Below are positions 24,474-33,124 of a stretch of 38,115 nucleotides of DNA, piece after piece. The stretch's first letter is position 1; each line of letters starts with the position of its first letter. The stretch spans positions 1 to 38,115 of the forward strand of contig JAKQEI010000043.1 of NCBI GenBank assembly GCA_029573495.1, read 5' to 3'. The stretch comes from Bacteroidota bacterium. GTDB taxonomy: Bacteria > Bacteroidota > Bacteroidia > Flavobacteriales_F > PHOS-HE28. The position numbers were made by a program, and so were the translations under genes. A model generated the notes under the pieces. It ran no database searches, was not told where the DNA came from, and saw nothing but the letters and a program-made list of their open reading frames with translations.

Positions 24474-26858
24474 TCACCCCCGCACATATACCCGCTTCAC
24501 CCGTTGGGCGATGCTCGTGAGGGCTTCATACGGGATGGTATCGAGGTCGGCGGCATAGTCCGCCAGGGTTGGTGAGGTACCGAAGACGATGACCTCGTCG
24601 CCAGGTTCGCATCGGATGTTCGTCACATCCGCCATGCACATGTCCATACAGATGTTGCCCACCGTACGGGCGTCCTTTCCATTGATGCGTACGCGGCCAA
24701 CGCCGTTACCGAGTCTACGGAGGAAACCATCGGCGTACCCGATCGGCAGGGTGGCGATCCGGCGTGCATGGTCCGATACCCCCTTTCGCCCATAGCCGAT
24801 GCCATCTCCGGCGGGCACCTCCTTCACCTGGGCAACCACCGTCCGCAGGGTGGCCGCTGGTCGCAGCCTTGCAGACTCATGGGTGTCCCACCCAACGCCG
24901 TGTAGGCCGATACCGAGCCGGACCATGTTGAAATGAGCCTCGGGGAAGCGCGTGATCGCGGCGCTGTTCGCGATGTGTCGCAGGGGTCGATAGCCCAGGA
25001 CGTGGTCCACCCGGTCGGCCATCTGTGTGAAGCGGTGGAGCTGCTGACGCGTGAAGTCATCGTTCCGTTCATCTTCACTGGAGGCCAGGTGTGAAAGGAT
25101 CGAAGCCACCCGGATGGGTGCCCTACGCAACGCTTCCAACAAGGCGTGGAGCTCGTCGGCCTGGAAGCCGAGTCGGTGCATGCCGGTATCCAGCTTGATG
25201 TGCGCCGATGGGGCAGAGCCCGCTGATCGCTGGTGTTGCAACACAGCGTTCAACGAGGCCATGTCATACACTTCGGGTTCAAGGTCGAAGCGGTGCAGGG
25301 TCTCCATGGCCACTGGCTCCGGGTTCATCACTAGGATGGGTGTGGTGATGCCGTGCTGCCGTAGCTCAATGCCTTCATCGGCGTAGGCCACGCCGAGGTA
25401 ATGGATCTGTTCGTGTTGCAGGAGCCGGGCCAGTTCAACCGCGCCACCGCCGTATCCGAAGGCCTTCACCATGGCCATGGTCCGTGTGGTGGGGCGCAGC
25501 AGAGCACGGTAATGGTTCAGGTTGTGCCGTATGGCCTCCAGGTCCACCTGCAGTTCGGTGCCATGCACGTGCTGCTGCCAGCGTTGCACCGCACGTTCCA
25601 ATCCGAGTTCGCGGGCGCCCTTCACCAGCACCACCGCCCCTCCGAGGTCGCTCAGGTCCTCTTCTTTGAGCAGTGCTTCCATGTCCGCGTGGAAACGGGA
25701 ACCCTCGGGAAAGAGCGCGTGTTGTTCGCTGATGGCCTTGCCCACGCCGATCACCTTCCGTATCCCGGTGCGCTCAAGCAGGGCGGCCACTTCGCGGTAG
25801 AGGTGTTCAGTGGAAAGCCCACTTTCCGCGAGGTCGCTTAGGACGATGGCTCGAGGTCGGCCCTGCGCGATGCGCAGCTGGTGTTCCAATGCCACGGCCA
25901 GGGAGCTGCGATCATTGCTGTAGCTGTCGTCGATCAGGGTGGTGCCATGCCGCCCTTGCATGGTGCGGAGCCGCATGTCCACCGGCGACAGGACCGAGAG
26001 CCGTTGATCGATCCATCGGACATCCCGGCCCAGGGAAAGGCATGCCGCAATGCATGTGCGCGCATTGGCCACGCTTGCGCGGTCGGTGAACGGGATGGTG
26101 AACACATGCTCCGCACCACCCGACCGGATGGTCATCTCGGTACCGTCCCCTTTGAGCTCCTGACCGATCACCTCCAGTGAATGGCCGTCGATCACCTGTC
26201 GAGCGTTCTTGAACAGGACACGCTTCTCTGCCTCCTTGAGAGCACGATCACCACCGAAGCCTTCATCATGTGCATCACCGACATGCGTGAGCACGCCGAT
26301 CGTCGGGCGGATCATGCGTTCGAGCGCGACCATCTCGCCCGGCTTGCTGATGCCGGCCTCGAAGATGCCGAGCGTGTGCTCCGGACCGAGCTGCCAGATG
26401 CTGAGGGGCACACCCACCTGACTGTTCCAACTGCCGGGGCTTCGCACGATGCGTTCTTCACCGCTGAGCATCTGGAACAGCCATTCCTTCACGATGGTCT
26501 TGCCATTGCTCCCGGTGATACCGATGACGGGCATGTCGAAGCGGCTGCGGTGCCAGGTGGCGATCGCCTGCAGCGCTTTAAGGGTATCCTTAACGCGAAC
26601 GATACCAGCCTCCGGAAGCCCGGAAGGATCGACCTGCTCGCTCACCAGGAAGTTGCGCAACCCACGGTCGTAGAGTTCCTTGATATACCGGTGGCCATCA
26701 TGCCGTGGACCGACAAGGGCGATGAAGAGCGCGCCCTGTCGGAGGGCGGCGTTCCGCGAATCGATCAGAAGGTCTGTGATACGTGCATCGCCACTGCCGA
26801 AGAGCACGCCTCCGGTCACCTTGGCGATCGTGCTCAGGTCGGGTCGCTCGAAGGTCAT
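24474..26858 (-). CDS. Bifunctional MurF / alanine racemase fusion
   Basis: A 794-residue fusion. The N-terminal half (about 1-430) is MurF, which adds D-Ala-D-Ala to UDP-MurNAc-tripeptide: it has [16 protein letters not shown], the ATP loop [14 protein letters not shown] (Lys120), the [14 protein letters not shown] segment and [12 protein letters not shown]. The C-terminal half (from about 435) is a PLP-dependent alanine racemase: [26 protein letters not shown] with the PLP Lys465, [13 protein letters not shown], and the catalytic-Tyr region [20 protein letters not shown] followed by GNICMDMCM. The fusion, common in Bacteroidota, couples D-Ala supply to its use. The ATG at 26858 overlaps the tdk stop in an ATGA; a further-upstream in-frame start (26903) lies within tdk and is less likely. 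It does not sit in a mur cluster. Confidence 0.93.
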   Translation of the reverse strand: MTFERPDLSTIAKVTGGVLFGSGDARITDLLIDSRNAALRQGALFIALVGPRHDGHRYIKELYDRGLRNFLVSEQVDPSGLPEAGIVRVKDTLKALQAIATWHRSRFDMPVIGITGSNGKTIVKEWLFQMLSGEERIVRSPGSWNSQVGVPLSIWQLGPEHTLGIFEAGISKPGEMVALERMIRPTIGVLTHVGDAHDEGFGGDRALKEAEKRVLFKNARQVIDGHSLEVIGQELKGDGTEMTIRSGGAEHVFTIPFTDRASVANARTCIAACLSLGRDVRWIDQRLSVLSPVDMRLRTMQGRHGTTLIDDSYSNDRSSLAVALEHQLRIAQGRPRAIVLSDLAESGLSTEHLYREVAALLERTGIRKVIGVGKAISEQHALFPEGSRFHADMEALLKEEDLSDLGGAVVLVKGARELGLERAVQRWQQHVHGTELQVDLEAIRHNLNHYRALLRPTTRTMAMVKAFGYGGGAVELARLLQHEQIHYLGVAYADEGIELRQHGITTPILVMNPEPVAMETLHRFDLEPEVYDMASLNAVLQHQRSAGSAPSAHIKLDTGMHRLGFQADELHALLEALRRAPIRVASILSHLASSEDERNDDFTRQQLHRFTQMADRVDHVLGYRPLRHIANSAAITRFPEAHFNMVRLGIGLHGVGWDTHESARLRPAATLRTVVAQVKEVPAGDGIGYGRKGVSDHARRIATLPIGYADGFLRRLGNGVGRVRINGKDARTVGNICMDMCMADVTNIRCEPGDEVIVFGTSPTLADYAADLDTIPYEALTSIAQRVKRVYVRG

Positions 26859-27445
26859 GGCGCTGCCTGCTTGGAACGCGCGGCCATGAAGCAGGTTCGG
26901 CACAGCGGTTCGTAGCTGTCCGTTTCACCAAGTACGACCAGGTCCTGGCTGGCGGTGGTGCGGTGGCTGTACTGCGCCAGGTCGCCGCAACGCATGCAGA
27001 TGGCGTGCACCTTGGTCACGTATTCCGCCATCGACATCAAGGCCGGCATGGGTCCGAAGGGGCGCCCCTGGAAGTCCATGTCCAGCCCGGCAATGATCAC
27101 GCGAATGCCCGAATTGGCCATCTGTTCGCAGACTGCAGGCAAGCCACTATCGAAGAACTGGGCCTCATCGATCCCCACCACTTCGATCGCATTCGTCAGC
27201 AGCAGGAGGTGGCTGCTACCCGGCACGGGCGTGCTGCGGATGGAGGTGCCCTCGTGGCTCACCACGTCGTTGTCATGGTAGCGTTTGTCCACGCCGGGCT
27301 TGAAGATCTCCACCTTCTGTTTGGCGAATTCGGCGCGGCGCAGGCGGCGGATGAGCTCTTCCGTTTTTCCGCTGAACATGCTGCCGCAGATCACTTCGAT
27401 CCAGCCCTTGCGTGGGCCACGGGGTCCGGTATGCTCCAGGAACAT
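26855..27445 (-). CDS. tdk: Thymidine kinase
   Basis: A 196-residue type II thymidine kinase, which phosphorylates thymidine for salvage. It shows the ATP loop [40 protein letters not shown], the Walker B-like [26 protein letters not shown], and the zinc-binding Cys set in ICMRCGD and LCRTCF. The ATG at 27445 ([15 protein letters not shown]) fits the family N-terminus; a much longer frame upstream to 28171 is a shadow of the opposite-strand gene. It is coupled to murF-alr by a four-base overlap. Confidence 0.93.
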   Translation of the reverse strand: MFLEHTGPRGPRKGWIEVICGSMFSGKTEELIRRLRRAEFAKQKVEIFKPGVDKRYHDNDVVSHEGTSIRSTPVPGSSHLLLLTNAIEVVGIDEAQFFDSGLPAVCEQMANSGIRVIIAGLDMDFQGRPFGPMPALMSMAEYVTKVHAICMRCGDLAQYSHRTTASQDLVVLGETDSYEPLCRTCFMAARSKQAAP

Positions 27446-27494
27446 CTTCGGTATCCGGTCCAGGGAACGTGCCGGATCGTAATTTGGCGGTGCG

Positions 27495-27502
27495 CGAAAA
27501 TA
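27495..27502 (-). promoter_or_regulatory. Possible -7 box of tdk-murF/alr
   Basis: The minus strand reads TATTTTCG, seven of eight to TAnnTTTG, giving a leader of about 46 bases to the tdk ATG. It lies in the 99-base gap between divergent genes. Confidence 0.4.
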
Positions 27503-27544
27503 GGGATCTTCGCAAAGGACCCCTGGGGAACGCGGTCCGGACAC

Positions 27545-28186
27545 ATGAGCAACGACAAGCCTTTCCGCAATATCAACGAACTGGTCGCGGCCTTGTTGGC
27601 GGCCAGCAGGGAGCTGGGTGATGGCAGCCTTGAACTGGACGGACTGGAAACGGCGTGCTCGGATGCGCGTGAATTGTACGAGCGCCTTGTCGTGCTCAGG
27701 CACAAGGCGCGGGAGTCCGTCAGTGCCCCAGGCCAAGTCGGCGGCAACAAGCTGCGGGAGCGGGACTCCCAGTCCAGGGAGCAGGAACCTGCGCCCGTGC
27801 GACTGGACACACGTCCGGCTACCGATACGAGCTCGCGGCAGACCTCGTTGATCGACGCCATAGCCAGCACCGAACAGGGTGACAAGAAGCCGGTGCGAAA
27901 GGAGACCGGGGCACAAACGCCATCGTTGGCCGAGAAGTTGGAGAAGGCCGCAGTGGAGGATCTGAACAAGGCGATCAGCCTGAGCCATAAGTTCTGGTTC
28001 GTGGCCGAACTGTTCAATGGGGACCGGGCGGCCTACGACAAGGGTGTGGAGCAGCTCAACAATTTCAAGGACATGAGCGAGGCCAGGGACTTCCTGGAGA
28101 AGGAAGTGGTCGGGAAGTTGAAGGTCCCGGCCGACCCCGAAGCACTCGCCACCTTCACCGACCTGGTGCAACGCCGCTACGCATGA
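27545..28186 (+). CDS. Conserved hypothetical protein (Bacteroidota, tdk/rsmI neighbourhood)
   Basis: A 213-residue soluble protein. The start is a helical segment ([20 protein letters not shown] and [20 protein letters not shown]). Residues about 65-125 are a variable, polar, probably disordered linker. The conserved end is [20 protein letters not shown], then [20 protein letters not shown] and FTDLVQRRY. This end is shared by hypothetical proteins found beside tdk and rsmI in other Bacteroidota, to my recollection. No enzymatic motif is visible. Its stop overlaps the M28 peptidase start (ATGATG). Confidence 0.75.
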   Translation: MSNDKPFRNINELVAALLAASRELGDGSLELDGLETACSDARELYERLVVLRHKARESVSAPGQVGGNKLRERDSQSREQEPAPVRLDTRPATDTSSRQTSLIDAIASTEQGDKKPVRKETGAQTPSLAEKLEKAAVEDLNKAISLSHKFWFVAELFNGDRAAYDKGVEQLNNFKDMSEARDFLEKEVVGKLKVPADPEALATFTDLVQRRYA

Positions 28187-29451
28187 TGCTACGTACCATC
28201 CTTCTCGGGTGCGTCCTGTTCCCCTGCTGTTCGATCGGCCAGGATGCTGAGGCGATCCGTAGTGAAGGGCGCAAGTATGTCAAGACGCTCACCTCCGCCG
28301 CCATGCATGGGCGTGGTTACGTGGCCAACGGCGATGGGCTTGCGGCCGATTGGATCGGACAGCAGTTCGCCAGGATGGGCCTCAAACCGCTCAAGGAGGA
28401 CTATTTCCAGCCCTTCCAGTTCAATGTGAACAGCTTCCCGGACAGCTTGAAGGTGAGCGTGGATGGTCAGCCGATGCGATCAGGGAGCGATTTCATCGTG
28501 GACCCTTCTTCCGGTTCTGCGAGCGGCACCTTCGGATTGGTCCATTTGACCCCGGCGGATGTGCTCGACCCCGCGCGTCGCTCCATGGCCATGGGTGTCC
28601 TCGCTGGTCGCGCGGCCTGCCTGGACTTGCCACCCACGAATAACGCGGACTCGTTGCGTCTGTACCGGGAGATGGAACAGGAGCTGATGCACTTCTGTCC
28701 GGTGGTGAAGAAGGTGGATGGGAAGCTCACTTGGGGGGTGGCGCAGGAGGCGATGCCGTTCCCGCTGATCGAGGTCCTGAGCCCGGTCCTCACGGACAGT
28801 TCGGAGAGCATCACGATCGATGTTCGGAACACCCTGCTTCCACGGCATGAGGCGCGGAACGTGCTGGGATGGGTGAAGGGAAGGAGCAAGAAATGGGTCG
28901 TCGTCGGGGCCCACTACGACCATCTGGGCCACATGGGACCGGATGCGATGTTCCCAGGCGCCAATGACAATGCGAGCGGGGTGGCGATGATGCTCACGCT
29001 CGCGGACTGGTTCTCAAAGCACCGGCCCAAGTACAACATGCTCTTCGTGGCCTTCGCCGGTGAAGAGGCGGGCTTGGTCGGCAGCGAGTGGTTCGTGGTG
29101 GACCGACCGGTGGATCTTTCCAGGATCAAGTTGATGTTGAACCTGGATATCCTGGGCACGGGCGATGACGGGATCACGGTCGTCAATGCAACAGCCCAGC
29201 AGGAGGGGTTCGACCAGCTTGTGGCGATCAATGAGAAGCGGAAATTGCTGTCCCAGGTGAAAGCACGAGGCCCCGCCTGCAACAGTGATCACTGCCCTTT
29301 CGCAAAGCGGAACGTCCCGGCATTGTTCATCTATACGATGGGCGGGATCGCCGCTTATCACGACGTGTACGACAAGGAGGAGACCCTGCCGCTAACCGAG
29401 TTCGCCGATCTCCATGCCTTGCTGAAGGAGTTCCTCACCACGCTCAAATGA
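28183..29451 (+). CDS. Secreted M28 family aminopeptidase
   Basis: A 422-residue exported metallopeptidase. A signal peptide ([20 protein letters not shown]) is followed by a lead domain and a PA-like insert (about 80-200). The zinc core follows: GAHYDHLG with His244, PGANDNASG with Asp262, [14 protein letters not shown] with Glu294 (general base) and Glu295, [11 protein letters not shown] with an Asp ligand, and [11 protein letters not shown] with the last His. All five metal positions are present, so it is likely active, releasing N-terminal amino acids in the periplasm or outside. Two ATG codons (28183, 28186) overlap the previous stop; either gives the same signal peptide. It overlaps rsmI by four bases. 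Confidence 0.9.
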   Translation: MMLRTILLGCVLFPCCSIGQDAEAIRSEGRKYVKTLTSAAMHGRGYVANGDGLAADWIGQQFARMGLKPLKEDYFQPFQFNVNSFPDSLKVSVDGQPMRSGSDFIVDPSSGSASGTFGLVHLTPADVLDPARRSMAMGVLAGRAACLDLPPTNNADSLRLYREMEQELMHFCPVVKKVDGKLTWGVAQEAMPFPLIEVLSPVLTDSSESITIDVRNTLLPRHEARNVLGWVKGRSKKWVVVGAHYDHLGHMGPDAMFPGANDNASGVAMMLTLADWFSKHRPKYNMLFVAFAGEEAGLVGSEWFVVDRPVDLSRIKLMLNLDILGTGDDGITVVNATAQQEGFDQLVAINEKRKLLSQVKARGPACNSDHCPFAKRNVPALFIYTMGGIAAYHDVYDKEETLPLTEFADLHALLKEFLTTLK

Positions 29452-30173
29452 GCATCGGTGACGAGCACGACCAGCGGCCGGTAGCGGCTTCATCGCCCAC
29501 GCGTTCCGCACTGACCTTGGTGCCCACCCCCATCGGGAACCTGGACGACATCACCGTGCGGTCGACGAAGGTGCTGGCATCCGTGGACGGGGTGATCGCG
29601 GAGGATACGAGGGTGACCGGCCGATTGCTCATGCACCTGGGCATCCAACGTCCGTTGATCCCTTTCCATACGCATAACGAGCACCGCATGGTGGATCAGC
29701 TGGTGGCAAGGATGCGGGCGGGGGAGCGCTTCGCCCTTGTGAGCGATGCCGGCACACCGGGCATCAGCGACCCCGGATTCCTGCTCACCCGCGCGGCCGT
29801 TCAGGCGGGCCTGTCCGTGGAATGCCTGCCCGGGGCCACCGCCTTCGTGCCGGCATTGGTGAACAGTGCCCTGCCCAGCGACCGCTTCGTGTTCGAGGGC
29901 TTCCTGCCTGTGAAGAAGGGACGACGGACGCGGTTGGAGGAACTGAGTACCGAGGGCAGGACCATGGTCTTCTACGAAAGTCCGCACCGTTTGCGCCGCA
30001 CCCTCACCGACCTCATGGAGGCCTTCGGCCAGGGGCGCCTTGCGAGCATCTCCCGGGAGATCAGCAAGCTCCATGAAGAGACCATACGGGGAAGCCTGGC
30101 GGATCTAGCCTCCCATTTCGAACGGAACGAGCCAAGGGGAGAGTTCGTGGTGGTCGTGAGCGGCGTATCTTGA
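29448..30173 (+). CDS. rsmI: 16S rRNA (cytidine1402-2'-O)-methyltransferase
   Basis: A 241-residue SAM-dependent enzyme that methylates the ribose of C1402 in 16S rRNA. The family motifs are LTLVPTPIGNLDDITVRST, GVIAEDTRVTGRLLMHLGI, ALVSDAGTPGISDPG, VECLPGATAFVPALVNSALP and RFVFEGFLPVKKGRR, then MVFYESPHRLRRTL and ISREISKLHEETIRG. Length is normal, apart from about 20 extra polar residues before LTLVPTP. It overlaps the M28 gene by ATGA. Confidence 0.95.
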   Translation: MSIGDEHDQRPVAASSPTRSALTLVPTPIGNLDDITVRSTKVLASVDGVIAEDTRVTGRLLMHLGIQRPLIPFHTHNEHRMVDQLVARMRAGERFALVSDAGTPGISDPGFLLTRAAVQAGLSVECLPGATAFVPALVNSALPSDRFVFEGFLPVKKGRRTRLEELSTEGRTMVFYESPHRLRRTLTDLMEAFGQGRLASISREISKLHEETIRGSLADLASHFERNEPRGEFVVVVSGVS

Positions 30174-30214
30174 GTGTCCGTTGGATCGTTCGGAGTGTTT
30201 ACTTTGTCAACACA

Positions 30215-30856
30215 ATGATGTTGATAACCCTGATCGGTAGGCGACTCGCGCTCGGGTTGGTTGCTGCCCTCACTCTCTTTCAAGAGGCTGATGCTCAGGC
30301 TTATCTGTTGCATTCGCCGGACACCTTCCTGCTGCAGCGTACCACCAACCCCTTTAAACCGATAGGTGAGCCGGTCGGGGAATTCGTGGACATTTTTCCG
30401 GCAATGGGCCAATGGACCCTCCTCTTCGAGAAGGACGGGGTGAAGCGCAAGGTGAAGTGCAAGGACATCTGGGGCTTCCTGTACAAGGGTGTTCTTTTTC
30501 GGATCAATGACGAGGGTCCGATCCCCGTCCGGCTCATGACCGAAGGGGAGGTATGCTATTATGAGAACGGCTTCGCGCACCTGCGCATGGTGCGCGACGA
30601 CCTGGAGGTCGCCACTTATGATGTGGGCAATGCCGCCTACCTCAGCAAGGACCTCAAGGGGCCGATCGTTCCGGCGCGCTTCAAAGCGGATGACACTCGA
30701 TCGCCTTCCGGGCTGTTCCGCACCGAGTATCCCATGCTGGAACCTCTTTACCGATGTATCGGCGACAACGATCAGATGGATCCGATCCGGCAGTGCGTGG
30801 TCGACTTCGAAAGCGGATTGCTCGGGGACCGTCGGGAGGTGGATCCCGTTCGCTGA
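30215..30856 (+). CDS. Exported protein of unknown function
   Basis: A 213-residue protein that I do not recognise. From the ATG at 30215 (MMLITLIGRRLALGLVAALT and on to EADAQA) it has a good signal peptide. The mature part has KVKCKDIWGFLYKGVLFRIN and DLKGPIVPARFKADDTRSPS, and ends in basic and acidic residues. A TTG start at 30170 overlapping the rsmI stop is possible but would put 15 residues before the signal peptide. The sequence around the ATG (30190-30230) is clearly more AT-rich than its neighbours, and contains TTTACTTTG close to the -7 form, so it may have its own promoter. The next gene starts 11 bases later. Confidence 0.7.
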   Translation: MMLITLIGRRLALGLVAALTLFQEADAQAYLLHSPDTFLLQRTTNPFKPIGEPVGEFVDIFPAMGQWTLLFEKDGVKRKVKCKDIWGFLYKGVLFRINDEGPIPVRLMTEGEVCYYENGFAHLRMVRDDLEVATYDVGNAAYLSKDLKGPIVPARFKADDTRSPSGLFRTEYPMLEPLYRCIGDNDQMDPIRQCVVDFESGLLGDRREVDPVR

Positions 30857-30867
30857 GCGGATCGCCA

Positions 30868-31884
30868 ATGAAGGCCTGGACCCTATCGGCTCACGGTGCT
30901 CCCGAGCGCGTGTTGCGCATACAACAGCATCCGCGACCATTACCGGGCCCCGGTCAGGTGCGCATCAAGAGCGAGGGCTTCGGATTGAATTATGCGGACG
31001 TGATGGCGGTGCGAGGTCTTTACCGTGAAGCACCTCCGCTCCCCAGCATCCTGGGATACGAAGTGGTGGGGGTGGTGGATGAACTGGGTGAGGGGGTCTC
31101 CGAGGCATTGCTGGGCGCCCGGGTCGCCGCCCTCACCCGCTTTGGCGGTTACGCGGAGTATGCACTAACGGACCACCGCGCGCTCATCATCATCCCGGGG
31201 GACATGCCCCTGGGTGTGGCGGCTGCCATGACAACCCAGGGATGCACGGCATGGTACGCGGCCCGGATCCTTTGTCCATTGCGAACCGGTGAACGGGTCC
31301 TCGTACATGCTGCGGCCGGAGGCGTTGGACAATGGTTGGTACAACTCGCCTTGCGTTCCGGTTGTGAGGTGTTCGCCATCGCCGGTGGCCGCGAGAAGGT
31401 GGAACATTTGCGCAGCCTTGGTGTGCACCATGTCATCGATCGCCACGCCGGCGATCCAAGGCGTCTCCTGCGGGATCGGCTTGAAGGGTCGCGCCTGGAC
31501 ATATCCTTCAATGCGGTGGGAGGGACCTCCTTCCGATCGGACATGCGCGCGCTCGGTTCCGCTGGTCGGATCGTACTTTACGGTGGTTCGCAGCGCACGG
31601 CCGCCGGTCCTTTCGGCACACTTCGCTTCGTTTGGAACATGGGTGTGGTGGTCCCGATATTCCTGATGATGCGCAGTCAGAGCATCCTTGGGATCAACAT
31701 GCTGCGCATCGCAGAGCATCGTCCGGACCTTATTGCGGAGTGTCTGGCCGGCATCAAGGCGACCTACGATGCCGGCGGGATCGATGTGCATGTGCACGGG
31801 ACCTTCGCCAGCGAAAGGCTTCCGGAAGCCTTGAACAAGCTCGCATCAGGCGGTACCATGGGGAAGGTCGTGGTCAGCTGGTAG
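30868..31884 (+). CDS. MDR-superfamily NAD(P)-dependent oxidoreductase (quinone reductase type)
   Basis: A 338-residue medium-chain dehydrogenase/reductase. The GroES-like N-terminal domain has the substrate-entry region VRIKSEGFGLNYADVMAVRG and LPSILGYEVVGVVDELGEGV. The nucleotide-binding domain has TGERVLVHAAAGGVGQWLVQ (the AxxGGxG loop) and ISFNAVGGTSFRSDMRALG. The zinc ligands of alcohol dehydrogenases are missing, which places it with quinone oxidoreductase/VAT-1-like enzymes. The end GTMGKVVVSW is typical. Substrate unknown. It follows the exported unknown by 11 bases, so it may be co-transcribed. Confidence 0.88.
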   Translation: MKAWTLSAHGAPERVLRIQQHPRPLPGPGQVRIKSEGFGLNYADVMAVRGLYREAPPLPSILGYEVVGVVDELGEGVSEALLGARVAALTRFGGYAEYALTDHRALIIIPGDMPLGVAAAMTTQGCTAWYAARILCPLRTGERVLVHAAAGGVGQWLVQLALRSGCEVFAIAGGREKVEHLRSLGVHHVIDRHAGDPRRLLRDRLEGSRLDISFNAVGGTSFRSDMRALGSAGRIVLYGGSQRTAAGPFGTLRFVWNMGVVVPIFLMMRSQSILGINMLRIAEHRPDLIAECLAGIKATYDAGGIDVHVHGTFASERLPEALNKLASGGTMGKVVVSW

Positions 31885-32041
31885 CGCCCTGAACCGTCCG
31901 TCCGAAGGCGGTGGGATGGAACGTGCATCGGTCGGCATGGACCGTTGTGGTGGTGCCGGGCCGGGAGCCGTCTCCGGTGCTTGTGTCCGGTACTTCGTGC
32001 TGTGCCGGAGCACAGTGTGGGATCCCGGCACGACCACTGCC

Positions 32042-33049
32042 ATGAGAAGTAGCTTCCAATACATGATCACAGGTCTCATCGGCCTGTTGTCCACCTCCTC
32101 CATCGTCAACGCACAGGCCATCCAGCAGGGGGATGTTCTTGCCCCCGTCGGCGCCACGTGGCATATGCGGAGCCTGCAGTCGATCCCCACCCTTCCTGTG
32201 GATGAGATCCCGACCATCTGGCCATTCGCCGAGGTGGTCGGCAACGATGTCTTTGGATCCACATTCAGCGTGCTCGACCCCGCGACGGTTCCTGAGGCCA
32301 CCTCCTATCCCGGCACTGATCGGGTGATGCGTGAACTGCGCGACGATAACGACCGCGATACCTATACCTTCCTGGATGTTCAGGCCCAGCATTGTCTGGC
32401 GTTGGCGAGTCATGATGCCCTGGTCACCACGGTCTATTCACCGGGTGCCCTGGTAGCGGCCTACCCGTTGGTCCTTGGAATGGCGGTCACCGGCTCCGAT
32501 TGTTCCACTTCGGTGAGCCCGACCTCTCTGACCCCGTATTGTGGTGAGACCGAGATCATCTTCTTGAAGACGGGCTTGTTGCAGTTGCACTTCGGAGAGT
32601 TCGACGAGGCCAGGCTGGTGCGAACACGCCGGATCAAGGTGAACCAGACGGACCAAACGGACAGCACCATGACCGAGACCCTGACCTGGTTCGCTCCGGG
32701 TGTGCCATATCCGCTGCTGCAACTGGTCACCGTGAACTACGCGAACGGGGATCAGGCGCGCTCAGGGCATATCCTCGATGAAACATCTGTTGTGGGGCTG
32801 GAGGAGTTGGGATCGGCATCGCCTCTTCGTGTATTCCCGGTGCCCAGTTCCGGCGATGTCTTCCTGGATGCCACGAACGGCGGCTATCTACGCATCTTCG
32901 CTTCGGACGGGCGCTTGGTGCAGCAGACCAGACTGGCGGCTTCGGCCACACCCGTTCGACTTCCAATGGGGGATCGGTCACGAGGGGTTTATCACGCTGT
33001 CCTTCAACAGAACGGCTCCATCGAGCGCTTCAAGTTCGTCCTGGAGTGA
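32042..33049 (+). CDS. Secreted protein of unknown function with possible T9SS sorting domain
   Basis: A 335-residue protein. The ATG at 32042 opens a signal peptide (MRSSFQYMITGLIGLLSTSS then IVNAQA). A unique domain (about 25-245) has no family I recognise; it includes YTFLDVQAQHCLALASHDAL, and CSTSVSPTSLTPYCGETEII with two Cys. The end (about 250-335: LRVFPVPSSGDVFLDATNGG, LRIFASDGRLVQQTRL and VYHAVLQQNGS) fits a T9SS type A sorting domain. An in-frame upstream extension to 31916 has no signal peptide and is unlikely. It begins 157 bases after the MDR gene, so it may be transcribed separately. Confidence 0.75.
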   Translation: MRSSFQYMITGLIGLLSTSSIVNAQAIQQGDVLAPVGATWHMRSLQSIPTLPVDEIPTIWPFAEVVGNDVFGSTFSVLDPATVPEATSYPGTDRVMRELRDDNDRDTYTFLDVQAQHCLALASHDALVTTVYSPGALVAAYPLVLGMAVTGSDCSTSVSPTSLTPYCGETEIIFLKTGLLQLHFGEFDEARLVRTRRIKVNQTDQTDSTMTETLTWFAPGVPYPLLQLVTVNYANGDQARSGHILDETSVVGLEELGSASPLRVFPVPSSGDVFLDATNGGYLRIFASDGRLVQQTRLAASATPVRLPMGDRSRGVYHAVLQQNGSIERFKFVLE

Positions 33050-33099
33050 GGCGCGCTACCGAACCGTTCATCACGGGATGGTGACAAGATGGGGACGGA

Positions 33100-33107
33100 T
33101 AGTTTTG
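33100..33107 (+). promoter_or_regulatory. -7 promoter box of the tricorn-like protease gene
   Basis: TAGTTTTG is an exact match to TAnnTTTG. It ends 17 bases before the ATG at 33125, so the leader would be about 12-14 bases. It lies downstream of an alternative ATG at 33089, which argues for the later start. Confidence 0.55.
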
Positions 33108-33124
33108 CCGGTCATCGATCGACC

